A stretch of DNA of 64,000 bases, taken from positions 1,251,001-1,315,000 of the forward strand of contig NZ_BMKL01000001.1 of the NCBI RefSeq assembly GCF_014644315.1, given 5' to 3'. Numbering within the stretch: position 1 is the stretch's first letter; each line of letters opens with the position of its first letter. Shown here in pieces: positions 25,344-33,674 of the stretch. Both the position numbers and the translations under genes were made by a program. The notes under the pieces are model-generated. The model saw only the letters and a list, made by a program, of their open reading frames with translations. It did no database searches and was not told the origin of the DNA. The stretch is from Tsuneonella deserti (GTDB taxonomy: Bacteria > Pseudomonadota > Alphaproteobacteria > Sphingomonadales > Sphingomonadaceae).

Positions 25344-26234
25344 ATGGCGCCGACTTCGGCACGGCGCTCCGGGCATTCGCGCAGGGCGCAATATGGTTTG
25401 TTCACGGGCTACGTCCTCGCCGCTATCGGAGCGGCGGTGGGCGCGGTGCTGCTCGGCATTTCGCTGTGGCGGCCAAGCTCGTTCAACGGCTTTCGCAGCG
25501 CGGCGGCGGACACCGTCGTGCCCATCGGACAGGCAAGCGCGGCGACCCGCGCCGAAGGTCAGGGGCTGTTCGACAGCATTGCCGGCTACCTCGCCGCGGG
25601 CAGCCAGAACGCGGCCCTGAAAAAGGAAGTCGAACTCGCCCGCATCCGGCTCAAGGAAGCCGAGGCGGTCAAGCAGGAAAACGCCCGCCTGAAGGCGCTC
25701 CTCGGCTTCCGGGAGGGTGCAGTCAAACCCGTCGCTGTCGCGAGGCTCGTGGGCTCCAGCGCGGCAAGCACGCGGCGTTTCGCCTATCTTGGCGCCGGCC
25801 GAAACCAGGGCGTGGCTGTCGGCATGCCGGTGCGCTCGCCGCGCGGGATCGTCGGCCGCGTTCTCGAAGTCGGCGCCGACAGTTCGCGGGTGCTCCTACT
25901 GGCCGATAGCGAAAGCGTGATCCCGGTCCGCCGGTCGAGGGACGAGGTGGTCGCATTCGCCGAAGGACGGGGTGACGGGCGTCTGCGCATCCGCCTCATC
26001 AATCTCGGCATCAACCCGCTCAAGAAGGGCGACGTGTTCGTCACCAGCGGCGCGGGTGGCTACTATCATCCCGGCACCGCCGTCGCGATCCTGCAGGAAG
26101 TGACGGAGGACGGCGGCGTCGCTGCGGTAATCAGCGATCCCGCGGCAACCGACTTCGTGGCAGTGGAGCCGATCTGGCAGCCCGACGCGGTCAAGGCTGC
26201 CCAAACCCCCGTGGCCGAGCAGGTTACCCAATGA
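25344..26234 (+). CDS. mreC: Rod shape-determining protein MreC
   Basis: The 296-residue bitopic protein has one N-terminal membrane helix (about residues 20-42, GYVLAAIGAAVGAVLLGISLW), a coiled coil (KKEVELARIRLKEAEAVKQE, residues about 92-118) and a periplasmic beta-barrel pair containing GAGRNQGVAVGMPV and GSGIVGRV-like RGIVGRVLEVGADSS. It scaffolds PBP2 and RodA in the elongasome. The gene starts 13 bp after mreB. Confidence 0.95.
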   Translation: MAPTSARRSGHSRRAQYGLFTGYVLAAIGAAVGAVLLGISLWRPSSFNGFRSAAADTVVPIGQASAATRAEGQGLFDSIAGYLAAGSQNAALKKEVELARIRLKEAEAVKQENARLKALLGFREGAVKPVAVARLVGSSAASTRRFAYLGAGRNQGVAVGMPVRSPRGIVGRVLEVGADSSRVLLLADSESVIPVRRSRDEVVAFAEGRGDGRLRIRLINLGINPLKKGDVFVTSGAGGYYHPGTAVAILQEVTEDGGVAAVISDPAATDFVAVEPIWQPDAVKAAQTPVAEQVTQ

Positions 26235-26788
26235 TCGGCGAGCTTTCGTCCCGGGCGCGGCGCGATCGATATGGCAGCAAGATCAATCGCACGCATTCAC
26301 CGGTGCTGGCCCATGCCGTGCCGTGGGTCACCGTGATGCTCGCATCGCTCATCCCGCAGATCCCGATCGCGAGCGCCGTCCCGTTGATCCCGCCGCTCGG
26401 CTTCATGACGCTGCTCTCCTGGCGCCTCGTCCGCCCCGGCCTTCTGCCCGTGTGGGCCGGATTTCCACTCGGCGCATTCGATGACCTGTTCAGCGGGCAG
26501 CCGTTCGGCTGCGCGATTGTCCTCTGGTCGGTCACGATGATCGGCATCGAACTTGTCGAGGCGCGCTTTCCATGGCGCGGCTTCTTCCAGGACTGGGTCG
26601 TCGCCGCGGTTCTGGTTGCATGGTATCTCGTCATCGCGGCGCTCTTCTCCGGCGGCAGGTTCGGCGGGACGGCGCTGCTCATCCTCGTGCCGCAATTCCT
26701 TCTGGCGGTTGTCCTGATTCCCATCATGTCCCGGTTGGTGGCCGGCCTTGATCGTTTCCGCCTGAGCCGCGTGAAGGTGATCCTGTGA
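26231..26788 (+). CDS. mreD: Rod shape-determining protein MreD
   Basis: The 185-residue protein has about five membrane helices (for example PLIPPLGFMTLLSW, FLLAVVLIPIMSRLV) and the family motif GFPLGAFDDLFSGQPFG near residue 75. ATG 26231 overlaps the mreC stop by 4 bp (ATGA). It works with MreC at the inner membrane. Confidence 0.92.
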   Translation: MIGELSSRARRDRYGSKINRTHSPVLAHAVPWVTVMLASLIPQIPIASAVPLIPPLGFMTLLSWRLVRPGLLPVWAGFPLGAFDDLFSGQPFGCAIVLWSVTMIGIELVEARFPWRGFFQDWVVAAVLVAWYLVIAALFSGGRFGGTALLILVPQFLLAVVLIPIMSRLVAGLDRFRLSRVKVIL

Positions 26789-28863
26789 AGATTCGGCGCC
26801 GGCGCCGCAGGGCTCCTCGCGCGATCGTCAGTCCGGCGACACTTGCCAATACGTTCGAGCGGCGCAGCTTCGTGATCGGCGCCGTGCAAGGCGGACTGGG
26901 CCTGATCCTGGCTTCGCGCATGGCGTACCTGTCCATCTTCGAGAACGAGAAGTACCGGACCGAGGCCGAGAGCAATCGCGTCAACCTCTCGCTCATACCA
27001 CCGCGACGCGGGTGGATACTCGATCGCAACGGGGCGCCGCTGGCGTCGAACAAGGCGGACTTCCGCGTCGACATCATCCCCGAACGCCTGCGCGATCCCA
27101 AAGCGGAACTGGCCACCCTTGCCCCGATCCTCGGGCTCGATGCTGAAAAGATCCGCGACCTCCACGACAAGATCGACGATTCGAAGGGATTCCAGCCCAT
27201 CGAGGTGGCCAGCGGGCTGGATTACGAGCAGTTCGCGGCGGTCAGCGTGCGCCTGCCCGATCTGAACGGAGTCGTGCCGCAGCGCGGCTTCTCGCGCTTT
27301 TACCCTACCGGTCCCTCCGTCGGTCATCTCGTCGGCTATGTCGGTCCGGCAAGCGCCGAGGAATACGAGAAGGACCGCAACCCGATCCTGATCACGCCCG
27401 GCTACAAGATCGGCAAGGACGGGATCGAGAAGCAGTTCGAAAAGCGCCTGCGGGGTGTGCCGGGCGCTCGCAGGGTGGAGGTGACCGCTTCTGGCCGCCT
27501 AGTGCGCGACCTCGAGACGCGCGAGGACATTCAGGGCAAGCCCGTACAACTGACCATCGACGGCCCCTTGCAGGACTATGCCGCTCGACGGATCGGGCCG
27601 GAGTCCGGATCCGTGGTGGTGATCGACTGCCTGACCGGCGACTTGCTGTGCATGGCCTCGATGCCCAGCTTCGACCCCAACAGCTTTTCCGATGGCATCG
27701 GCCGCGTCGAATACGCGATGCTCAGCCAGGACGAGCGTGTTCCACTTCGCAACAAGATCCTCAAGGGTCTCTACCCCCCGGGCTCGACGGTGAAGCCGAT
27801 GGTGGCGATGAGCTTCCTGGAGGCCGGCCTCGATCCCAATGCCGCAACCAACTGCGCCGGTGGCCTGCGCGTCGGCAACCGGGTGTTCCACTGCTGGCAG
27901 CGCCGCGGACACGGGCATGTCGACATGGCCAAGGGCATCTACCAGTCGTGCGATGTCTATTTCTACCACTTCGCCCAGCAACTCGGCATGGATGTGATCG
28001 CGCCGATGGCCAAGCGCTTGGGAATGGGGCAGGAATTCCCACTTCCCGTCGCCAGCCAGTTCTATGGCACGGTGCCGGACCCGGCGTGGAAGATGAAGAA
28101 ATACGGCCAGCCCTGGCAGCCCTATGACACGGTCAATGCCACCATCGGCCAGGGATACATGCTCGCCAACCCGCTGCAGCTGGCGGTGATGGCGAGCCGC
28201 ATCGCGACCGGCAAGAAGCTGATGCCGCGGATGATCCTCGACCGCTCTCCGCCAAAGCCGGAATCGATGAACTTCCACGGCGATCACGTGCAGATCATCC
28301 AGAACGCGATGAGCGAGGTGGTCAATGGCCGGGGCACCGCGGGGCGCGCCAGGCTGCCGATCGATGACGTCCTCATGGCTGGGAAGACCGGCACCGCGCA
28401 GGTCGTCGGCCTCAACATCGGCAGCGGCAAGGGCGGCATCTGGAAGCACCGCGACCACGGGCATTTCATCTTCTTCGCGCCGTTCGACAATCCGCGTTAT
28501 GCGGGAGCAGTCACCATCGAGCACGGCGGTGGTTCCGGCGCGGCCTATCCGATCGCGCGCGACGTGATGACCTTCCTGTTTGATCCGACCAAGGCCATGG
28601 ACGCGCTTCATGCCCTCGAGAAACAATGGGGCGGGACCGCGCAGCAGCGGCTGGAGGCGAAGTACAACGCCTATGCCGCCGCCGCCGGGGAAGGCGTCGG
28701 CCGCGTACCCCGGCGCGATGAGGACATATTTGCGCGCGTCGATGCCGAAGCGCGCGCCGAGGCAAGCAAGCCGCAGCCGCTCGAAACCGGCGCCGTTACT
28801 CCGCCACCCGAACCGGTCGGCACATCGCCTTCTGGTCCTACCGATGGGCTCGAGCCGCGATGA
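26785..28863 (+). CDS. mrdA: Penicillin-binding protein 2 (elongasome transpeptidase)
   Basis: The 692-residue class B PBP cross-links lateral-wall peptidoglycan with RodA. A membrane anchor lies near residues 28-50, then the pedestal domain (LIPPRRGWILDRNG, GFSRFYPTGPSVGHLVGYVG) and the transpeptidase domain with YPPGSTVKP (Ser334 of SxxK), SCDVYFYHFA (SxN-like SCD) and GKTGTAQV (KTG). The C-terminal 60 residues are a proline-rich tail. GTG 26785 overlaps the mreD stop by 4 bp. Confidence 0.96.
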   Translation: MKIRRRRRRAPRAIVSPATLANTFERRSFVIGAVQGGLGLILASRMAYLSIFENEKYRTEAESNRVNLSLIPPRRGWILDRNGAPLASNKADFRVDIIPERLRDPKAELATLAPILGLDAEKIRDLHDKIDDSKGFQPIEVASGLDYEQFAAVSVRLPDLNGVVPQRGFSRFYPTGPSVGHLVGYVGPASAEEYEKDRNPILITPGYKIGKDGIEKQFEKRLRGVPGARRVEVTASGRLVRDLETREDIQGKPVQLTIDGPLQDYAARRIGPESGSVVVIDCLTGDLLCMASMPSFDPNSFSDGIGRVEYAMLSQDERVPLRNKILKGLYPPGSTVKPMVAMSFLEAGLDPNAATNCAGGLRVGNRVFHCWQRRGHGHVDMAKGIYQSCDVYFYHFAQQLGMDVIAPMAKRLGMGQEFPLPVASQFYGTVPDPAWKMKKYGQPWQPYDTVNATIGQGYMLANPLQLAVMASRIATGKKLMPRMILDRSPPKPESMNFHGDHVQIIQNAMSEVVNGRGTAGRARLPIDDVLMAGKTGTAQVVGLNIGSGKGGIWKHRDHGHFIFFAPFDNPRYAGAVTIEHGGGSGAAYPIARDVMTFLFDPTKAMDALHALEKQWGGTAQQRLEAKYNAYAAAAGEGVGRVPRRDEDIFARVDAEARAEASKPQPLETGAVTPPPEPVGTSPSGPTDGLEPR

Positions 28864-29975
28864 GCGCGATCGTCCCGGCACCGATTGCGCGGCAGCCGTG
28901 GCAGATGATCCTGCCGCTGACCCTGCTCGTGATATTCGGTTCGGCCGTCCTCTATTCGGCGGCCGGCGGCCACCTGCAGCCGTTTGCGCTGTCACACGTC
29001 ATTCGCTTCGCCATTTTCCTTGTGATGGCATGGGTCATGAGCCTGTTCGGCAAGGATCTGGTCCGGTTCGTGGCTTATCCGGCCTATGCCCTGATCCTGC
29101 TGCTCCTGCTGGCGGTGGAGTTGCTGGGCTTTGTCGGCGGCGGCAGCCAGCGGTGGATCGATCTCGGGTTTATCGTGCTGCAACCATCGGAATTGATGAA
29201 ACCCGCCATCGTGCTCGTCCTGGCGCGGTTCTATGCCGATCTCCCCTCGGGCATGGTTCACACCTGGCGTTCGATCGTCCCGGCCGGAATCCTCATCGGG
29301 ATGCCGGTCCTGCTGGTGCTGCTTCAGCCGGACCTCGGCACTGCTCTGGCAATCGCGTTCGGCGGGGTCGTGGTCATGTTCCTCGCCGGACTGCCGCTGC
29401 GCTGGTTCATGATGGGCGCAGGCGCGGGCGCGATAGCAGCGCCACTGGCGTTCTTCTTCCTGCTACACGATTACCAGAGGAACCGGGTGTTCACCTTCCT
29501 CGATCCCGAGAGCGACCCGCTGGGGACCGGCTATCACATCACCCAGTCGAAGATCGCGATCGGTTCGGGCGGCATTACCGGCAAGGGGTTCGGTGAAGGA
29601 TCCCAGAGCCATCTCAACTATCTGCCCGAGCCGCATACCGATTTCGTCTTTGCGACGATGGCCGAGGAATGGGGACTGATCGGCGGACTTTTCGTCCTCC
29701 TCGTGTTCTTCCTTGTCCTGCGATGGGGCTGGCGGGTGGCGCTGGCATCGGACGACCGGTTCGCACGGCTGCTGTCGGGCGGTATGGTCGCGACGGTGTT
29801 CTTCTACGTGGCGATCAACCTGTTGATGGTCATGGGGCTGGCGCCGGTGGTCGGAATCCCCCTCCCGTTCATGAGCCACGGTGGCAGTTCGATGATGACC
29901 AACATGATCTGCCTGGGCACGCTGATGATGGTCAACCGCTGGAACCGCCGCAGCGGCCGGCGTGGCCTGGCATAG
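28860..29975 (+). CDS. rodA: SEDS glycosyltransferase RodA
   Basis: The 371-residue SEDS protein has about ten membrane helices and polymerises glycan strands for cell elongation. Diagnostic stretches are QRWIDLGFIVLQPSELMKPA, QPDLGTALAIAFGG, GKGFGEGSQSHLNYLPEPHT (with the conserved acidic/phosphate-site region) and GIPLPFMSHGGSSMM. It overlaps mrdA by 4 bp (ATGA) and ends the operon. Confidence 0.97.
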   Translation: MSAIVPAPIARQPWQMILPLTLLVIFGSAVLYSAAGGHLQPFALSHVIRFAIFLVMAWVMSLFGKDLVRFVAYPAYALILLLLLAVELLGFVGGGSQRWIDLGFIVLQPSELMKPAIVLVLARFYADLPSGMVHTWRSIVPAGILIGMPVLLVLLQPDLGTALAIAFGGVVVMFLAGLPLRWFMMGAGAGAIAAPLAFFFLLHDYQRNRVFTFLDPESDPLGTGYHITQSKIAIGSGGITGKGFGEGSQSHLNYLPEPHTDFVFATMAEEWGLIGGLFVLLVFFLVLRWGWRVALASDDRFARLLSGGMVATVFFYVAINLLMVMGLAPVVGIPLPFMSHGGSSMMTNMICLGTLMMVNRWNRRSGRRGLA

Positions 29976-30001
29976 CTTTGCGACAAAACCGCCCCGCCCC
30001 C

Positions 30002-30029
30002 TTGGCATCCGCGCGCGGGCCGCTATATG
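30002..30029 (+). promoter_or_regulatory. Predicted promoter of tRNA-Lys
   Basis: TTGGCA (30002-30007) and TATATG (30024-30029) are separated by 16 bp, and the tRNA begins 52 bp after the -10 box. A GC-rich block follows the -10. This would allow a short 5' leader before RNase P cleavage. Confidence 0.45.
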
Positions 30030-30081
30030 CGGCGCTCCCGACGATTCGGGGCCGTCTCTAACGGCCAGCGGAACTCGGTGT

Positions 30082-30157
<76 letters not shown>

Positions 30158-30382
30158 TCATCTTCCACCGCCAGGACCTCATTCGTGCTCCGCGAATGCT
30201 CGTGCACGCGAGGGCCCGCGACGATCGATGATCCATGTCATCCGGGTTTCCGGACTCCTTGTTTAGGACTGACTCGGGCGACACCCTTGCAATTCAGGGT
30301 GCCCCCCGCGGGCGACCGGCGCATCCGGTCGTCGATCACTGGAGGTCGCCCAGGATCTCCGTCAGTAATTGAAGGATCCCAC

Positions 30383-31060
30383 ATGACCGATATCGCCACT
30401 CTCGAGCCGCTTTTCGCACGCAAGGTCGGTGAGATCGCCGCTACCGTACCGGGAGCAACCAGCGTGTTTCGGCGCTTCGGGATCGATTTCTGTTGCCACG
30501 GGGATGTCCGGCTGGACGAGGCTGCGCGTGGGCGCTCCGTCGATCTCGCCAGTCTCGAACACGCCCTCGGCGCTCTCGACGCCGATGAGACGCTGCCACC
30601 CGAGCAGGACAGCGCCGCGATGATCGACCATGTCCTTTCGCGCTACCACGAAGTCCACCGCAGCCAACTGCCCGAACTCATCCTTCTGGCGCGCAAGGTC
30701 GAGCAGGTTCATGCGGGCAAGCCCGGCGTCCCCGCGGGACTCGCGGACACCCTGCAAGCGGCGCTGGGCGAGCTGGAGGTGCACATGAAGAAGGAAGAGC
30801 TGATCCTCTTTCCCGCCATGCGCCGGAAGGGCGCGGGAGCGCTCGATGGACCGATCACCCAGCTTCGCCACGAGCATGTCGATCATGGCGAATTGGTCGA
30901 GCGGATCACCGAACTGACCGGCGATTTTACCGTCCCCGAAGGCGGCTGCGGAACCTGGCGTGCGCTTTACGCCGGTGCGGCCCAGTTCAAGGATGACCTG
31001 ATCGAGCACATCCACCTCGAAAACAACATCCTGTTTCCGCGCTTCGAAAGCTCACATTGA
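30383..31060 (+). CDS. Iron-sulfur cluster repair di-iron protein (RIC, YtfE/ScdA-like)
   Basis: The start ATG 30383 follows GAAGGA by 6 bp and gives 225 residues. The N-terminal DUF542/ScdA_N segment contains FGIDFCCHGDVRLDEAA (Cys37-Cys38). The hemerythrin-like four-helix domain provides the metal ligands in HEVHRSQLPEL, HMKKEELILFPAM, RHEHVDHGEL and EHIHLENNILFPRF. RIC proteins repair Fe-S clusters damaged by nitric oxide or oxidants. An Nfu scaffold gene follows 86 bp later, in keeping with Fe-S repair. No NsrR or FNR box was seen upstream. Confidence 0.93.
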   Translation: MTDIATLEPLFARKVGEIAATVPGATSVFRRFGIDFCCHGDVRLDEAARGRSVDLASLEHALGALDADETLPPEQDSAAMIDHVLSRYHEVHRSQLPELILLARKVEQVHAGKPGVPAGLADTLQAALGELEVHMKKEELILFPAMRRKGAGALDGPITQLRHEHVDHGELVERITELTGDFTVPEGGCGTWRALYAGAAQFKDDLIEHIHLENNILFPRFESSH

Positions 31061-31146
31061 TCGCCGCTGGAGGCGTGGCACCAGGACCGGTGTGTGCATC
31101 ACGTGCGCTCCCGGTCCGCGGGTGCGTTTGATAGCCAGGCAAGCCG

Positions 31147-31767
31147 ATGGCGTTCATCGAATTCGAACAAACCCCAAATCCCGACGCTCTGCGCGTGCAG
31201 ACCGGACAGGTGTTCACCACGGGTGCGGCGCTCGATTTCGACCGGTCGAGCGCCGCTGCCCCGCCCCTCGCCGCTGACTTGTTGGCCATCGGCGGCATTG
31301 AGCGAGTGATGATCGGACGCGATTTCGTATCGGTCATTCGTGCAGGGCCCACGGTGCCGTGGGATCTCTTGCGCCCGGACATCGCGCTGGTGCTGATGGA
31401 GCATGCAGACGCCGCCGCCATCCAGGGCCCGTCCCGGCCCGATACCCATCTTGGCGAAGTCGAGAGGCACATCGAGGAGGTTCTGGATCGATACGTTCGC
31501 CATCTCCTCGCGAAAGACGGGGGCGAAGCGACCCTGATCCGTTTCGACGCCGGCGACGGGACCGCGTGGGTGAGGATGGGCGGAGCCTGCGGAGGCTGTC
31601 CTTCCGGCATCACGACGCTCAAGCGGACGATCGAGCAGACTATCATGCACTGGGTCCCGGAGGTGAAACGTGTCCACGCCGAGGGCACGGCGCCGGGATC
31701 AGGAGAGGATCCCAAAGCCCGCTTTCGTCGGTGGGTCCAGGAAAAGTGGGGCAAGTCCGGTCGTTAG
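31147..31767 (+). CDS. NifU-family Fe-S scaffold/carrier (Nfu)
   Basis: The 206-residue protein has an Nfu N-terminal domain (FIEFEQTPNPDALRVQTGQV, residues 3-95) and a C-terminal NifU-like domain (about 105-180) with the cluster-binding motif GGACGGCPSG (Cys148, Cys151). This is the mitochondrial/alphaproteobacterial NFU1 arrangement. A 25-residue basic tail (EDPKARFRRWVQEKWGKS) follows the usual end. It delivers [4Fe-4S] clusters to targets such as lipoyl synthase and aconitase. It converges on nnrD with overlapping stops. Confidence 0.93.
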   Translation: MAFIEFEQTPNPDALRVQTGQVFTTGAALDFDRSSAAAPPLAADLLAIGGIERVMIGRDFVSVIRAGPTVPWDLLRPDIALVLMEHADAAAIQGPSRPDTHLGEVERHIEEVLDRYVRHLLAKDGGEATLIRFDAGDGTAWVRMGGACGGCPSGITTLKRTIEQTIMHWVPEVKRVHAEGTAPGSGEDPKARFRRWVQEKWGKSGR

Positions 31768-32657
31768 GCCGATACTCCCTGGCTAAACTCGGCCAGCAGT
31801 TTCGGTATAAACGGAACGAGATCGCGCGCGAGGTAGCCTATCTCGGCGATACGTTCCGCCGCACGCTCACCGGCAGTGCCGTGGATGAACACGCCCCATC
31901 CGGCGGCCGTCAGGCAGTTCGCTCCCCGCGCCGCCAGTCCGCCGACGATGCCGGCAAGAACGTCGCCCGAGCCGCTGGTCGCAAGGCCTGCGTTGCCGCC
32001 TTCGAACCGTGCGCACTGGCCGTCCGGCGAGGCGAGCACGGTGCTTCTGCTCTTGAGCGCTACCACGGCGTTGAATTGGCTCGCGATGCGCAGCGCGATC
32101 GCCTCCGGATCCCCGGCGATCGCCTCGACCGGCATCACCGCGAGGCTGCTCATCTCGCCGAAATGCGGGGTCATGATCACCCTGCCGCTTCGCCGGGCGA
32201 CCGCCTCGCGCAAGCCCTTTGCCGAAGTGAGCGCGGCGGCGTCGAGCACGATGGTGAGTTCAGCCGGCGCTTCGTCGAGTACCGCCGCCACCAGCTTGTC
32301 GGTCCTCTCTCCGCGCGACATGCCCGGGCCGAAAACAAGTGCGTCGCTTCTCCCGAGACGATCACGCAACTTGGCGGCCGCCTCGGGCGCGATCTCGCCC
32401 TGATCGTCTGCCGGCAGCGCGAACATCGAGGCTTCGGGGACGAGCACCGCGAGCGACATCGCCGCCGCCCGCACCGTGGCGAGCTGGAGCTTGCCTGCCC
32501 CGGCTCGCAGGGCTGCTTCTCCAGTCAGCCGGAGCGCGCCGGGGACGAGCTCCGCTCCCCCCACGACCAGCACCCGGCCGCGCGCGTTCTTGTCTCCTTC
32601 CGCTGACACCGGCGGGAGGGGATGGCTGCGGAGCCAGGCAGCATCGAGGCGGTCCAT
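31764..32657 (-). CDS. nnrD: ADP-dependent NAD(P)H-hydrate dehydratase (NnrD domain only)
   Basis: The 297-residue ribokinase-like enzyme dehydrates the S-form of hydrated NAD(P)H. Family motifs are GRVLVVGGAELVPGALRLTGEAALRAGAG, VFGPGM, MTPHFGEMS and GNAGLATSGSGDVLAG with the catalytic Asp near its end. There is no N-terminal epimerase (NnrE) domain, which in many bacteria is fused to it. Its ATG overlaps the stop of the phosphatase gene (ATGA). Confidence 0.92.
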   Translation of the reverse strand: MDRLDAAWLRSHPLPPVSAEGDKNARGRVLVVGGAELVPGALRLTGEAALRAGAGKLQLATVRAAAMSLAVLVPEASMFALPADDQGEIAPEAAAKLRDRLGRSDALVFGPGMSRGERTDKLVAAVLDEAPAELTIVLDAAALTSAKGLREAVARRSGRVIMTPHFGEMSSLAVMPVEAIAGDPEAIALRIASQFNAVVALKSRSTVLASPDGQCARFEGGNAGLATSGSGDVLAGIVGGLAARGANCLTAAGWGVFIHGTAGERAAERIAEIGYLARDLVPFIPKLLAEFSQGVSA

Positions 32658-33412
32658 CAGCCGCGCCGGCCCGCGATGGCGTCCGGCTCGCGGGTTACAG
32701 GCGTCTCCGCCTGTTCCATCGGCGCGGTGACGTTATACCGAGTGAGAGCAAGCTTCCCGCCATCACCAGGTTCCAAGCGAAATTCGGTGATCGAGCAATT
32801 CGCCACGTCCGCTTCGCGGTCGATCGCCAGGATGGCCGCCTCGTCCAGAGTCTCGATAATGTAGCGCAAGCACAGAACCACGACCTGGTGAGTGAAGATC
32901 ATCACCCGCTGGTTGCAGTGATGGAGCGAGATTGTATCGAGCACGGAGCGCAGCCGGAGGATGACGTCGCACCAGCTCTCTCCGCCGGGGGGCCGGTGGT
33001 AGAACTTTCCGAGCAGGCGCCGGAATTCTGCCTGGTCGGGAAAGACATTGGCGACGCCGGTGGTCGTCAGTCCGTCGAGGATGCCGAACTCCTTCTCGCG
33101 CAGGCGCTCGTCGAAGCAGATCGGCACGTCGCCGCCCGTTCCGCCCGCCGCGCGAAAGGTCTCGGCTGTCTGGAGCGCCCGGCGGTAGGGGGAGGACAGC
33201 AGCACTTCGGGCCGCTCGTGCTCCGGCATACCTGCAAACCACCGGCCGAGGGCCTTCGCCTGCTGGTATCCGAGCTCGCTAAGGGGAACGTCAGCATCGC
33301 GGTTATTAAGGGCAATGCGATCGGCGAGAGTTTCGTGCGCCTCGTCGCGGGCCACGTTTCCCGCGCTCTGACCGTGGCGCACGATGATGAGTTGGGAAGG
33401 CCAGTTCAACAA
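32657..33412 (-). CDS. Histidine phosphatase family protein
   Basis: The product is 251 residues from TTG 33412, chosen because GAGG lies 8 bp before it and because longer frames run through the small ORF at 33432. The phosphohistidine loop LIIVRHGQSAGN is near the start, followed by LSELGYQQAKALGRWF, SSPYRRALQTAETF and, later, MIFTHQVVVLCL with the second catalytic His. This is the phosphoglycerate mutase-like acid phosphatase fold, and the substrate cannot be named. It is probably in one transcript with the 53-residue ORF and nnrD. Confidence 0.87.
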   Translation of the reverse strand: MLNWPSQLIIVRHGQSAGNVARDEAHETLADRIALNNRDADVPLSELGYQQAKALGRWFAGMPEHERPEVLLSSPYRRALQTAETFRAAGGTGGDVPICFDERLREKEFGILDGLTTTGVANVFPDQAEFRRLLGKFYHRPPGGESWCDVILRLRSVLDTISLHHCNQRVMIFTHQVVVLCLRYIIETLDEAAILAIDREADVANCSITEFRLEPGDGGKLALTRYNVTAPMEQAETPVTREPDAIAGRRG

Positions 33413-33431
33413 CTGGATTTCCTCGTGCAGG

Positions 33432-33593
33432 TCAGGATCCTGCTTCCTGCTCGGGGATCGGCACGGCCTGGTCGGGCAGCCTGCCGCGCGGAGCGGCCGG
33501 CGGCGGCATCGGATTGCCCGAATGGCGGGCCTGAAACAGCTCGTAGCCGTCGTCTTCGCCAAGCTGCGGCCCGTCGGCGATCTCGTATTCCAT
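33432..33593 (-). CDS. Small acidic hypothetical protein, 53 residues
   Basis: GAGAGGAT precedes ATG 33593 by about 6 bp, a good ribosome-binding site. The product begins MEYEIADGPQLGEDDGYELF, continues with QARHSGNPMPPPAAPRGRLP and ends EQEAGS. It has an acidic N-terminal half and a proline-rich C-terminal half, and no known domain. It sits 81 bp after lpdA and 19 bp before the phosphatase start on the same strand, so it is part of the same run of genes. I do not recognise it. Confidence 0.55.
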   Translation of the reverse strand: MEYEIADGPQLGEDDGYELFQARHSGNPMPPPAAPRGRLPDQAVPIPEQEAGS

Positions 33594-33674
33594 CACAGCG
33601 ATCCTCTCGCTGCGACAACGGGTAGACGGGCGGGATGTTCCTGCCGATTTCGCGCCGGTTTGCAGGCACTTACG

